Assembly (NCBI GenBank): GCA_900752785.1
Contig: CAADWP010000022.1
Coordinates: 1-15,248, forward strand
Origin: an uncultured Ruminococcus sp.
GTDB lineage: Bacteria > Bacillota > Clostridia > Oscillospirales > Ruminococcaceae
Reading direction: 5' to 3'
Length of the DNA stretch: 15,248 nt
Shown here: in pieces, positions 1 to 6,320 of the stretch
How positions within the stretch are numbered: the stretch's first letter is position 1
How the letters are laid out: each line of letters begins with the position of its first letter
Program-made: the position numbers and the translations under genes
Notes under the pieces: generated by a model
Told to the model about the DNA's origin: nothing
Database searches by the model: none
What the model saw: the letters and a program-made list of their open reading frames with translations, nothing else

Positions 1-117
1 AAATAGACTATTTGCGATTGCTGTAACAACAACATCGAAAGCGTAAAACTAAAGCTTCTTTTTGATATCTGTATCGCTCTTGGCTGCAATATTTCTGATA
101 TTCTTACTATTATATAG
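1..117 (+). pseudogene. 3' end of a small XRE/Cro-type HTH regulator gene, interrupted by an in-frame stop
   Basis: The frame running from position 7 to the TAG at 115-117 reads TICDCCNNNIES followed by LLFDICIALGCNISDIL. This closely resembles the last helices of short Cro/C1-type HTH proteins of the YozG/HTH_26 kind, which typically read L-x-x-I-C-x-A-L-x-C-x-x-x-D-I-L. The codon just before it (4-6) is TAG in the same frame, and no ATG, GTG or TTG start lies between it and the conserved part. The gene therefore appears broken, or joined to its 5' part through a frameshift just at the window edge. A terminator follows immediately. The family reading is inference from a short C-terminal stretch; the in-frame stop is seen directly. 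Confidence 0.45.
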
Positions 118-121
118 TTAT

Positions 122-155
122 AGCCTCTTGATTCTTGTCAAGAGGCTTTTTCTTT
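122..155 (+). terminator. Intrinsic terminator
   Basis: A perfect 9-bp stem (AGCCTCTTG at 122-130, CAAGAGGCT at 139-147) with an 8-nt loop is followed by a T-rich tract. It lies 4 bases after the stop of the HTH fragment, so it most likely ended that transcript. On the minus strand the T tract is missing, so it would serve the downstream end of the VanZ-like gene less well. Confidence 0.85.
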
Positions 156-229
156 ACTCATCGTAAATTTTTTTGTATTTTGCGTGGCAAGCTACAATTT
201 TATTCGTTTTAGGATAATACGTTTATAAT

Positions 230-748
230 TTATGAATTTTTATTACTCGATTTTTCCGTTTTTTTAACGAGCCTTGCGGTTATGCACATACACATGACAG
301 AACAAAATATACCAACTGCCGCACCGCTTGTATCAATAAAAACATCAGTGAACATACAAGCTCTCCCCGGAACAAAAAATTGATGGATCTCATCGCTGCA
401 TGCATAAAGAAAAGAAAATATTAATGCTCCGAGACTTCCAATACTCCAAAGCCTGCGCCTGCCTACCGTACATGAAGCCATAAATCCCAACAGGGTATAT
501 ATCATAAAATGCGCGGATTTACGAACAATATGCTCTGCCTTGTCCATAATGGAAAACTGCTTTTCGGCAGGAAGCTCTTTATAGTCATCTACGACGATCT
601 CAACAATGGTCTTTGTAACATTTCCGCTTTTAGACGAAGATTTTTCGGAATTATCCATTGAAAAGCAAAAGATCGTAACCATACAGATAAATGTAAGTAC
701 GCCGAAAATTAACCGTCTGCGATCAAGCTTAAAAACCGAAAACTTCAT
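230..748 (-). CDS. VanZ-family membrane protein
   Basis: This 172-residue protein has an N-terminal membrane segment at about residues 13-30, a soluble stretch, and further membrane segments at about 80-96, 103-117 and 138-158. Two blocks are typical of VanZ-like proteins: RKSAHFMIYTLLGF (residues 76-89) and SDEIHQFFVPGRA (118-130), followed by FTDVFIDTSGAAVG. VanZ itself confers low-level teicoplanin resistance in enterococci. Most chromosomal relatives have no defined role, and no resistance function should be inferred here. A GGAGG site lies about 10 bases before the ATG. The gene is downstream of the symporter in the same direction with a gap of 108 bases. I saw no convincing promoter or terminator in that gap, only a TGTAAA-N6-TTTACA inverted repeat at 793-810, so co-transcription is possible. 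Confidence 0.85.
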   Translation of the reverse strand: MKFSVFKLDRRRLIFGVLTFICMVTIFCFSMDNSEKSSSKSGNVTKTIVEIVVDDYKELPAEKQFSIMDKAEHIVRKSAHFMIYTLLGFMASCTVGRRRLWSIGSLGALIFSFLYACSDEIHQFFVPGRACMFTDVFIDTSGAAVGIFCSVMCMCITARLVKKTEKSSNKNS

Positions 749-856
749 TTAAGAATTTCCTCCGAATAACAACATATAAGAAAGATCAAAACTGTAAACA
801 TACATTTACAAGATATGCGATAATATTTTCAAGTATGATTTTTCGGGATCAATGCA

Positions 857-2452
857 CTACTTAAGCTCCTTAAGACTATCGAACGCATTATCAACGACCT
901 TTTTTTCGGGAGCTTTAGTAAATCCGCTTATAATCGGTACAATAATTAACGATACGATCATTGCAAACGCTCCCGCATTAATCGGAGAAAGCAGATTCAA
1001 GGGACAGTCAAGCTTAACAACAGCCTCTTTTATGCCGCTGAATGCATCAATATTCAGACTGAATAATATCATATGTACTACGCTTATTCCGACGCCTGTA
1101 ACAAAACTGCTCCAACAGGCTGCTTTTGAAGCCTTTCTGAGAAAAAGTCCATAAAGGAACGGTCCGAGGAATGCGCCGGAAAGCGCTCCCCATGAATAAG
1201 ACATCAGGGTTGAGATGGAAGCGTTCTTGTTGCTTGCAATAATTACGGAAATCACAAGGAATACCGCAATAAACAAACGCATGAATGTAATCTGTTTTTT
1301 GTCGTCAAAATTCTTTACATGAGGCTTGATAAGGTCATTTGTGAGAGTCGAGCTTGAAGTAAGCACAAGCGATGAAAGCGTTGAAAGAGACGCCGAAAGA
1401 ACAAGCACAACTACCAGTCCTATAAGAATATTAGGAAGCGCCGTATCAAGAAGCGCCGGCACCATTGTATCGAATACAGGCTTTCCGCCGACTGTTTCAA
1501 TAAATGCGCGTCCGCTGCCGTCATTCTTTTTGAGCGTGCAGTAAAGTCTTACAAAACCGCCCATAAAATATGATCCTCCAGCAACTACAAATGCAAATAT
1601 TGTAGAAATAACAGCTCCCTTTTTAATCGCCTGCTCATCCTTAATAGCATAGAACTTCTGCACCATCTGAGGAAGTCCCCATGTACCGAGAGATGTGAGG
1701 ATAACAACGCCAAATAGATTTATCGGGTCAGGTCCAAAAACAGAACCTAATGTGCTTTTTTCAACACCGCCCTCTGCGCCTATGTCATTAAGGGCTTTAA
1801 CGGCTTCGGTAAGACCGTTTTTCTCATTGACAGTCAGGAAGACAACCGTTGCGATACCTATCAGCATTATTATTCCCTGAAAAAAGTCGTTGAGAGCTGT
1901 TGCCTTATATCCACCAAGGGTTACATAAGCCGCTGAAAGGATCGCCATAGCGATAATTATATAAGTTCCTCCGTTCTTTCCCAAATCAAATACCATTCCG
2001 AAAAGACGCGAAAGGCCGTTATATACAGAAGCCGTATAGGGAATAAGGAAAATAAATACAATAGCAGCCGACACTGTTTTTAATTTCTTTGAATCAAATC
2101 TTCGTTCAAAAAATTCGGGCATCGTTTTTGCTCCAAGATGATTTGACATAAGCCGCGTTCTTCGTCCGATGAGAAAGAACGGGATAAGACTTCCTATAAT
2201 AGCATTGCCGATTCCGACCCATGTAGCAGATATACCGTACATCCAGCCAAACTGACCCGCATATCCTATAAATACGACCGCTGAAAAATAGGTTGTCCCG
2301 TAAGAGAAAGCCGTCAGCCATGAGCCGACGCTGCGTCCTCCAAGCATAAAATCCTCAGTAGATTTTGTACGCTTTGATGTGTAAATGCCTATTGTTACCA
2401 TTATAGTAACATAAAAGACAAGAACAACCAAAGTTGCAATTTTTGAATCCAT
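857..2452 (-). CDS. Sodium:solute symporter family (SSS) transporter
   Basis: This 531-residue, very hydrophobic protein has the length and segment pattern of the SSS family (about 13 membrane helices), which couples sodium entry to uptake of a small organic solute. Family features include TEDFMLGGRSVGSWLTAFSYG near the N-terminus (about residues 32-52) with SA after TTYF, and the internal signature GGYKATALNDFFQG (180-193), equivalent to the GG-x-x-AV-x-x-D-x-x-Q motif. The serine-rich SASLSTLSSLVLTSSS stretch about two thirds along is also typical of the sodium-binding helix. The substrate cannot be read from sequence; relatives carry proline, pantothenate, sugars or sialic acid. The ATG is preceded by GGAG 7 bases upstream and by a consensus promoter. 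The next gene on this strand is the VanZ-like gene. Confidence 0.9.
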   Translation of the reverse strand: MDSKIATLVVLVFYVTIMVTIGIYTSKRTKSTEDFMLGGRSVGSWLTAFSYGTTYFSAVVFIGYAGQFGWMYGISATWVGIGNAIIGSLIPFFLIGRRTRLMSNHLGAKTMPEFFERRFDSKKLKTVSAAIVFIFLIPYTASVYNGLSRLFGMVFDLGKNGGTYIIIAMAILSAAYVTLGGYKATALNDFFQGIIMLIGIATVVFLTVNEKNGLTEAVKALNDIGAEGGVEKSTLGSVFGPDPINLFGVVILTSLGTWGLPQMVQKFYAIKDEQAIKKGAVISTIFAFVVAGGSYFMGGFVRLYCTLKKNDGSGRAFIETVGGKPVFDTMVPALLDTALPNILIGLVVVLVLSASLSTLSSLVLTSSSTLTNDLIKPHVKNFDDKKQITFMRLFIAVFLVISVIIASNKNASISTLMSYSWGALSGAFLGPFLYGLFLRKASKAACWSSFVTGVGISVVHMILFSLNIDAFSGIKEAVVKLDCPLNLLSPINAGAFAMIVSLIIVPIISGFTKAPEKKVVDNAFDSLKELK

Positions 2453-2521
2453 AATTCTTCTCCGTTCCTTAAAAGCTTAAAGGAATATCGCCCTAAAGCT
2501 TTAAATTAATAAAGTACTTAT

Positions 2522-2550
2522 ATTATACATTGTTTAACAAAAAATGTCAA
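2522..2550 (-). promoter_or_regulatory. SigA-type promoter of the symporter gene
   Basis: On the minus strand, TTGACA (2545-2550) and TATAAT (2522-2527) are separated by exactly 17 bases. Both boxes match consensus perfectly. The predicted start of transcription gives a leader of about 60 bases before the symporter ATG. Confidence 0.85.
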
Positions 2551-2588
2551 TAGCTATAAATTATTTTCTGTGTAATTTAGATAGAGCA

Positions 2589-2607
2589 TAGAACTTGTGT
2601 TCATAGG
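2589..2607. repeat. 19-bp direct repeat, copy 1
   Basis: TAGAACTTGTGTTCATAGG occurs here and again, identically, at 4880-4898. It contains the short inverted repeat GAAC-TTGT-GTTC. Both copies lie a little to the left of a long hairpin element, which suggests that it is a conserved end or linker of a repeat family. Confidence 0.7.
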
Positions 2608-2630
2608 GAAGATGTGCGGCTGACAATTTC

Positions 2631-2808
2631 TAAGGCGACACCGCACAGAGATTTTGCCGAAGATGCGCGGTCGATTTTTTTGTCAGATTGTATAAAAACG
2701 ACGCAGGCAGGCTGCCGCCTGTCAAGGAGTTTTTGTGCAAGATGACGGGAAAAGCGCAAGCAGATTCGGTACAAAGCCGCCAGGCGGTCTTTGTGCGGTG
2801 TTGCCCTA
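2631..2808. repeat. Long imperfect hairpin repeat, full copy (family A)
   Basis: The ends are inverted repeats: 2631-2651 matches the reverse complement of 2788-2808 at 18 of 21 positions (core ACACCGCACA and TGTGCGGTGT). Inside, the arms continue to pair with interruptions, ending in a GC-rich tip around CAGGCAGGCTGCCGCCTG (2704-2721). The left half (2632-2729) aligns without gaps to the last 98 bases of the window at about 79 of 98 positions, so this is a dispersed repeat. No open reading frame is present. The shape is that of a miniature inverted-repeat element or a REP-like structured element, not a gene. Confidence 0.8.
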
Positions 2809-2820
2809 AGAATAGACCTC

Positions 2821-2967
2821 CTCGGAAACTAAAAAGTGCTGAATGACGCAGGAATTTTTGTGTTTTGCAAAGTCAGGCTTCCGCAGTAATACTATATGTA
2901 TTACAAGGAAGCCCGACAAAGTAAAACGCTAAAAAGACAAGTCAGACAGTGCATTTTAGTTGCCGAG
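2821..2967. repeat. Second long hairpin repeat, directly next to the first (family B)
   Basis: An imperfect inverted repeat covers the whole stretch. The outer arms CTCGGAAACTAAAA (2821-2834) and TTTTAGTTGCCGAG (2954-2967) pair with one mismatch. Inner arms GGCTTCC/GGAAGCC (2876-2882 and 2907-2913) and GTAATAC/GTATTAC (2886-2892 and 2898-2904) pair perfectly around the loop TATAT. It starts 12 bases after the family A copy and ends 5 bases before the stop codon of the amidase-like gene, so it would form the 3' end structure of that transcript. Confidence 0.75.
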
Positions 2968-2972
2968 AATGT

Positions 2973-3455
2973 CTAATAACGTCTCGCTCCGATAATATTC
3001 AGACAGCGTATATTATCATAGATATAGGCTGACAGCGGAAGATCAAATGCATCGTTAGTATGCGCGGCTATATACGGTTCTCCATTGTAAATATCAACCA
3101 CAAGCAAAGTATGATAAAATTTTCTTCCCGAGCCAAGCTGTATAACGTCCCCAACGTTAATTTGATTAAGCGGAATTACTCTGCCAAACGGTCCGACACC
3201 TTTATTTCTTATAATAAAATTATAAAAATATTCCACACTCGTCCATGCAGCGGCACGGTCATTTTGTGAAGAATAGTACCAACCTGTATCATGCGTATAA
3301 TTCATTGCAGCTCCCCCTGCAAAAAGGCACTGAGAAATAAAATTTGTACAGTCGCCTCCTATATTTTCAAAATCATAGTAAGCAGGATTACGTGAAAACG
3401 CCCACTTTCGCGCATATTTTATCTCGTTTTCAATATTTAGCAAATATTCGATCAT
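2973..3455 (-). CDS. Stand-alone putative amidase-domain protein (Amidase_6-like, papain fold)
   Basis: The 160-residue protein matches the pattern of the putative amidase domain family often found at the C-terminus of larger Firmicute cell-wall proteins. Near the N-terminus ARKWAFSRNPAYYDF corresponds to the family's A-x-x-Y-A-x-x-x-x-x-NPxYxDF start, followed by GGDCTNFISQCLFAGG with the likely nucleophile Cys36. FYHTLLVVD holds the likely catalytic His115, and AHTND (131-135) the likely third residue. There is no signal peptide or membrane segment, so it is probably cytoplasmic or released by another route, which is odd for a wall-type hydrolase fold. The Shine-Dalgarno site GGGGG is about 10 bases from the ATG. 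A long hairpin repeat follows the stop. The fold and active site are fairly sure; the substrate is unknown. Confidence 0.8.
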   Translation of the reverse strand: MIEYLLNIENEIKYARKWAFSRNPAYYDFENIGGDCTNFISQCLFAGGAAMNYTHDTGWYYSSQNDRAAAWTSVEYFYNFIIRNKGVGPFGRVIPLNQINVGDVIQLGSGRKFYHTLLVVDIYNGEPYIAAHTNDAFDLPLSAYIYDNIRCLNIIGARRY

Positions 3456-3548
3456 TGCGGTATTTCCCCCTTATATTTATTGTCATATTATATTCAATAA
3501 GTAAAAAAATGTTTAAAATTTTGCAGCTCAATTTTTTATGTGACGCTA

Positions 3549-3577
3549 TTGACAAAATATAAAATATGGTGTATAAT
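3549..3577 (+). promoter_or_regulatory. SigA-type promoter of cysK
   Basis: TTGACA (3549-3554) and TATAAT (3572-3577) are separated by 17 bases, a perfect consensus arrangement. The leader to the cysK ATG is only about 50 bases, which leaves no room for a T-box or SAM riboswitch. Confidence 0.88.
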
Positions 3578-3635
3578 TATAGCATATAAATCATATTTAT
3601 TTTATAGGAAATAAATTTTACGGAGGTTATTTACT

Positions 3636-4574
3636 ATGAGCAATATTAAAGAAAGCGCGGTTGAACTTATAGGCGGAACTCCTATTCTAAAGCTTAACAA
3701 TTATACGAAAAAATCTGGAATTACTGATGTAACGATTCTTGCAAAGCTGGAATATCTTAATCCCGCAGGTTCGGTAAAAGACAGGGTCGCGCTTGCAATG
3801 ATTGAAGATGCAGAGAAAAAGGGAATCCTGAAAGAGGGAGCAACTATTATTGAACCGACTTCCGGAAATACAGGAATCGGACTTGCTGCCGTTGCGGCTG
3901 CAAAAGGATATAAAGCGATACTCACACTTCCCGATTCCATGAGCATGGAAAGAAGAAATCTTTTGAAAGCCTATGGCGCGGAGATCGTACTTACCGAGGG
4001 CGCAAAGGGAATGCAGGGAGCAATAGATAAAGCTGATGAGCTTAATAGACAGATCGAGGGTTCGGTTATTCTCGGTCAGTTTGTAAATCCTGCAAATCCA
4101 GCGGCTCATAAGGCTTCAACCGGTCCGGAGATCTGGGAGCAGACAGACGGAAATGTTGATATTTTCGTTGCAGGAGTCGGAACAGGCGGAACAATTACAG
4201 GCGTTGGCGAATACCTTAAAGAAAAAAATCCTGATATAAAGATCGTTGCGGTCGAACCTGCGTCAAGTCCTGTGCTGTCCCAGGGCAAAGCCGGTCCTCA
4301 TAAAATTCAAGGTATCGGCGCCGGATTTGTTCCCGAAATTTTAAATACTTCTGTATATGATGAAGTAATTGCGATCAAAAATGAAGATTCGTTTACAGAA
4401 GGAAAAGCTTTTGCAGTAAGCGAAGGTCTTCTCGTCGGAATATCCTCCGGAGCAGCGCTGAAAGCTGCAAAAATTCTTGCATCCCGCCCCGAAAACGCAG
4501 GAAAGATCATAGTCGTACTTCTTCCCGATTCGGGCGACAGATATCTTTCAACTCCGTTATTCAATAACGATTGA
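3636..4574 (+). CDS. cysK: Cysteine synthase (O-acetylserine sulfhydrylase)
   Basis: The product makes cysteine from O-acetylserine and sulfide using pyridoxal phosphate, in the cytoplasm. At 312 residues it has the usual family length. The PLP lysine is Lys48 in NPAGSVKDR, the substrate loop is EPTSGNTGIG (73-82), the phosphate-binding loop is GTGGTITG (182-189), and the GISSGAA motif is at 268-274. The C-terminus DRYLSTPLF is also typical. The start is set by GGAGG 9 bases upstream of the ATG and by a consensus promoter. Directly behind the stop lies a remnant of an O-acetylhomoserine sulfhydrylase gene, and behind that an opposed remnant of an Rrf2-family gene, so the locus was probably once a larger sulfur-amino-acid cluster. 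CysK and CysM are not strictly separable by eye, but CysK is the better fit. Confidence 0.95.
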   Translation: MSNIKESAVELIGGTPILKLNNYTKKSGITDVTILAKLEYLNPAGSVKDRVALAMIEDAEKKGILKEGATIIEPTSGNTGIGLAAVAAAKGYKAILTLPDSMSMERRNLLKAYGAEIVLTEGAKGMQGAIDKADELNRQIEGSVILGQFVNPANPAAHKASTGPEIWEQTDGNVDIFVAGVGTGGTITGVGEYLKEKNPDIKIVAVEPASSPVLSQGKAGPHKIQGIGAGFVPEILNTSVYDEVIAIKNEDSFTEGKAFAVSEGLLVGISSGAALKAAKILASRPENAGKIIVVLLPDSGDRYLSTPLFNND

Positions 4575-4575
4575 T

Positions 4576-4742
4576 AATTTGAGAGCAAGCGGAAATATTT
4601 ATACAAGGCTCATGAATCCTACTTCGGATGTTTTTGAAAAACGCATTGCTGCTTTAGAGGGCGGAGCAGAAGCTTTGGCAACCGCTTCCGATTCGGCAGC
4701 AATTTCCTATGCGGTTCAGAACATTGCCATATCAAGTGACCA
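4576..4742 (+). pseudogene. Internal fragment of an O-acetylhomoserine sulfhydrylase gene (metY-like)
   Basis: The frame reads NLRASGNIYTRLMNPTSDVF, then EKRIAALEGGAEALATASDS and AAISYAVQNIA. This is the conserved block near residues 60-110 of O-acetylhomoserine aminocarboxypropyltransferases (Cys/Met metabolism PLP family). The preceding N-terminal part and the remaining 300 or so residues, including the PLP lysine, are absent. The match begins right at the cysK stop codon and fades after the SSDHK stretch, where the sequence changes to the opposed Rrf2 remnant. The frame stays open to 4803, but the extra residues do not look like the family. It cannot encode a working enzyme. The likely origin is deletion of most of a gene that followed cysK. 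Confidence 0.85.
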
Positions 4743-4882
4743 TAAGATCACGAGCCGGTTTTGCAAGCATGCATCCTCCCTTGTTTCCTCGAGTAGTCCG
4801 TAAAATACCGCTGCCGCTAAGCATAGAAACTATTTGTTCAAGATATTTTTGATATGTTCTGACGCTCCGCAATATCCTTTAG
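4732..4882 (-). pseudogene. Fragment of an Rrf2-family regulator gene, frameshifted
   Basis: On the minus strand one frame reads LKDIAERQNIS, and a second frame reads KYLEQIVSMLSGSGILRTTR followed by GNKGGCMLAKPARDLMVT and a stop at 4732-4734. Together they reproduce the Rrf2 HTH core (DIAERQ-x-IS-x-KYLEQI), the recognition helix and the RG-x-x-GG-x-x-LAKPA wing. The frame changes around 4848-4854, as if two bases had been lost between IS and KYLEQ. The 5' part of the gene (about the first 25-30 codons) is missing where the 19-bp repeat at 4880-4898 begins, and the C-terminal half is missing at the junction with the metY remnant. Rrf2 proteins include CymR, the cysteine-metabolism repressor, which suits the neighbourhood of cysK, but the exact member cannot be told. 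Confidence 0.75.
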
Positions 4883-5011
4883 AACTTGTGTTCATAGGAT
4901 ATTACACGCGTCTTTTCGGCAAATTTTACCGATAGCTGCGTTGAAAAAGCTCACCATACTGTCGTATGGTAAGGAGATTGACGCAGACATACGGAATTTA
5001 TACTCGGAAGA
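4880..5011. repeat. Hairpin repeat beginning with the second copy of the 19-bp repeat
   Basis: The 19-bp sequence shared with 2589-2607 (4880-4898) is followed by a long imperfect inverted repeat at about 4911-5011. ACCATAC (4953-4959) and GTATGGT (4964-4970) form a perfect stem around TGTC, CTGCGT (4936-4941) pairs with ACGCAG (4981-4986), and the outer arms continue with gaps. It has no coding capacity. It cuts the 5' side of the Rrf2 remnant. The rest of the gene-free stretch 5012-5104 shows nothing I can name. Confidence 0.7.
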
Positions 5012-5104
5012 TTGGTACGGTTTGGAATAGATGAGAGTATAATAACAACTTAACAGCCGCAAATAAAAGTAACTGCTTTATCGCGGAATGAGCCTTATAA
5101 ACTA

Positions 5105-5133
5105 TTGACAATCATATTAATATATGCTAAAAT
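5105..5133 (+). promoter_or_regulatory. SigA-type promoter of the four-gene operon
   Basis: TTGACA (5105-5110) and TAAAAT (5128-5133) are separated by 17 bases. It lies about 50 bases upstream of the GGAGG site of the first gene, and no clear terminator occurs before 8102. Confidence 0.8.
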
Positions 5134-5191
5134 TAAGGAAACACTGATTAATGACGGTATATACCCGGACTTTGCAAACCGGAGGTAAACA

Positions 5192-5776
5192 ATGGAAAAT
5201 CAGAAAATTATTGCAATAGTGATTGCGGCTCTGGCTGCTATTCTTGTCATCGTTGCAGGAAAATCCTGCACCGCAAACGTCGATAGTAAAAAAAAGACAG
5301 CCTCGTCGGGAAAAGCTTCTTCAAATGTAAGCGTAAGTATTATTCAGAGTACCGTTCAGAACAACAACGGTGTGAGCAATGACAGCTCTTACAGCGATAT
5401 ACAGAATGTACCTCAGGAATATCCCACACAACCCGAAATACAGTATGTTACCGATCTGCTGGGCAGAGTCATAGGCACGGTAGCTCCCGAAGACATTACT
5501 CACGTCTATATCGAATATCATACCGATCTGCTGGGCAGAGTTGTAGGGTCGGAAGCTCATCTCGTAACAGAAGGAACTACCGAAACTCCGACTCATGTAG
5601 AATATGTTACCGATTTGCTTGGGCGAGTTATTGGAACTGAAATAGTTACCGGCGAAAAAGAACCCGATACTGAACCCACAACAAATAAAAATGAGCGTCC
5701 TAAGCCAACAGCCGGCAAAAATAAAAATGAAGGCAGCGGCACTGCTCCATCATCAATACACATTGTTATAAATTAA
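5192..5776 (+). CDS. Membrane-anchored protein with three TDLLGRVIG repeats, function unknown
   Basis: I do not recognise a named family. The 194-residue product begins with a short polar stretch and one hydrophobic segment (about residues 6-23), so it is probably anchored with the remainder outside the membrane. A Ser/Asn-rich spacer leads to three copies of a 12-residue unit: [12 protein letters not shown] (85-96), [12 protein letters not shown] (109-120) and [12 protein letters not shown] (138-149), spaced 24 and 29 residues apart. The C-terminus is rich in Thr, Pro, Lys and Asn and looks disordered. The Cys26 context (AGKSC) is a poor lipobox, so I do not call it a lipoprotein. The ATG has GGAGG 6 bases upstream. 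It heads an apparent operon with cyclophilin, endonuclease IV and a vitamin B6 kinase, which does not explain its role. Confidence 0.8.
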   Translation: MENQKIIAIVIAALAAILVIVAGKSCTANVDSKKKTASSGKASSNVSVSIIQSTVQNNNGVSNDSSYSDIQNVPQEYPTQPEIQYVTDLLGRVIGTVAPEDITHVYIEYHTDLLGRVVGSEAHLVTEGTTETPTHVEYVTDLLGRVIGTEIVTGEKEPDTEPTTNKNERPKPTAGKNKNEGSGTAPSSIHIVIN

Positions 5777-5817
5777 GAGATCGGCCTATCATTGCAGTCT
5801 CTGACGGAGGTTATAAA

Positions 5818-6288
5818 ATGGTTACAATTGAAATGTCAAACGGAAAGAAAATCAAAATCGAACTTTATCCTGATATCGCGCCTATTTCGTGCGAAAACTT
5901 TGAAAAGTTAGTAAAAAAAGGATTCTATAACGGACTTACTTTTCATAGAGTTATCCCCGGATTTATGATACAGGGAGGCTGTCCTAAAGGCAACGGCACA
6001 GGCGGTCCGGGCTGGAATATAAAAGGCGAATTTTCTGCTAACGGAGTAAAAAACGACCTAAAACATACAAGAGGCGTTCTTTCAATGGCAAGAGCTATGG
6101 ATCCGGATTCAGCAGGTTCTCAATTTTTTATTATGCATGACGACGCTCCGCATCTCGACGGACAGTATGCAGCTTTCGGCAAGGTCGTTGAAGGTATGGA
6201 GGTCGTTGATGAGATCGCAGAAGTCGCTACTGATTTCAGAGATATGCCCCGCGAACCTCAAGTTATGAAAGAAGTTACGATCGACTGA
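5818..6288 (+). CDS. Cyclophilin-type peptidyl-prolyl cis-trans isomerase
   Basis: This compact 156-residue cytoplasmic cyclophilin (no signal peptide) catalyses proline isomerisation during protein folding. The catalytic block [13 protein letters not shown] (residues 42-54) carries Arg44, Phe49 and Gln52 of the family. [16 protein letters not shown] (90-105) and [20 protein letters not shown] (112-131) complete the active-site walls. The Trp that gives human cyclophilin A its cyclosporin sensitivity is replaced by His112, as in many bacterial members. GGAGG lies 7 bases before the ATG. It is 41 bases behind the repeat protein and 32 bases ahead of the endonuclease IV gene, all in one direction. 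Confidence 0.95.
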   Translation: MVTIEMSNGKKIKIELYPDIAPISCENFEKLVKKGFYNGLTFHRVIPGFMIQGGCPKGNGTGGPGWNIKGEFSANGVKNDLKHTRGVLSMARAMDPDSAGSQFFIMHDDAPHLDGQYAAFGKVVEGMEVVDEIAEVATDFRDMPREPQVMKEVTID

Positions 6289-6320
6289 TATTTAGAACAG
6301 TTTTCTGATCGGAGGAAATT

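Noticed and set aside
230..748. Glycopeptide resistance determinant, suggested by the VanZ similarity
   Set aside because: No vanA/B/H/X or other resistance cluster genes are present, and VanZ-like proteins are common in chromosomes without resistance.
3578..3635. Riboswitch or T-box upstream of cysK
   Set aside because: The leader between the consensus promoter and the ATG is only about 50 bases and shows no suitable structure.
3687..4109. Minus-strand open frames of 81-140 codons over cysK
   Set aside because: They are shadows of the cysK codons with no independent start signals or recognisable product.
5192..5280. Lipoprotein signal for the repeat protein (Cys26)
   Set aside because: The residues before the Cys are AGKS, with a lysine at -2, not a proper lipobox. 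A simple membrane anchor fits better.
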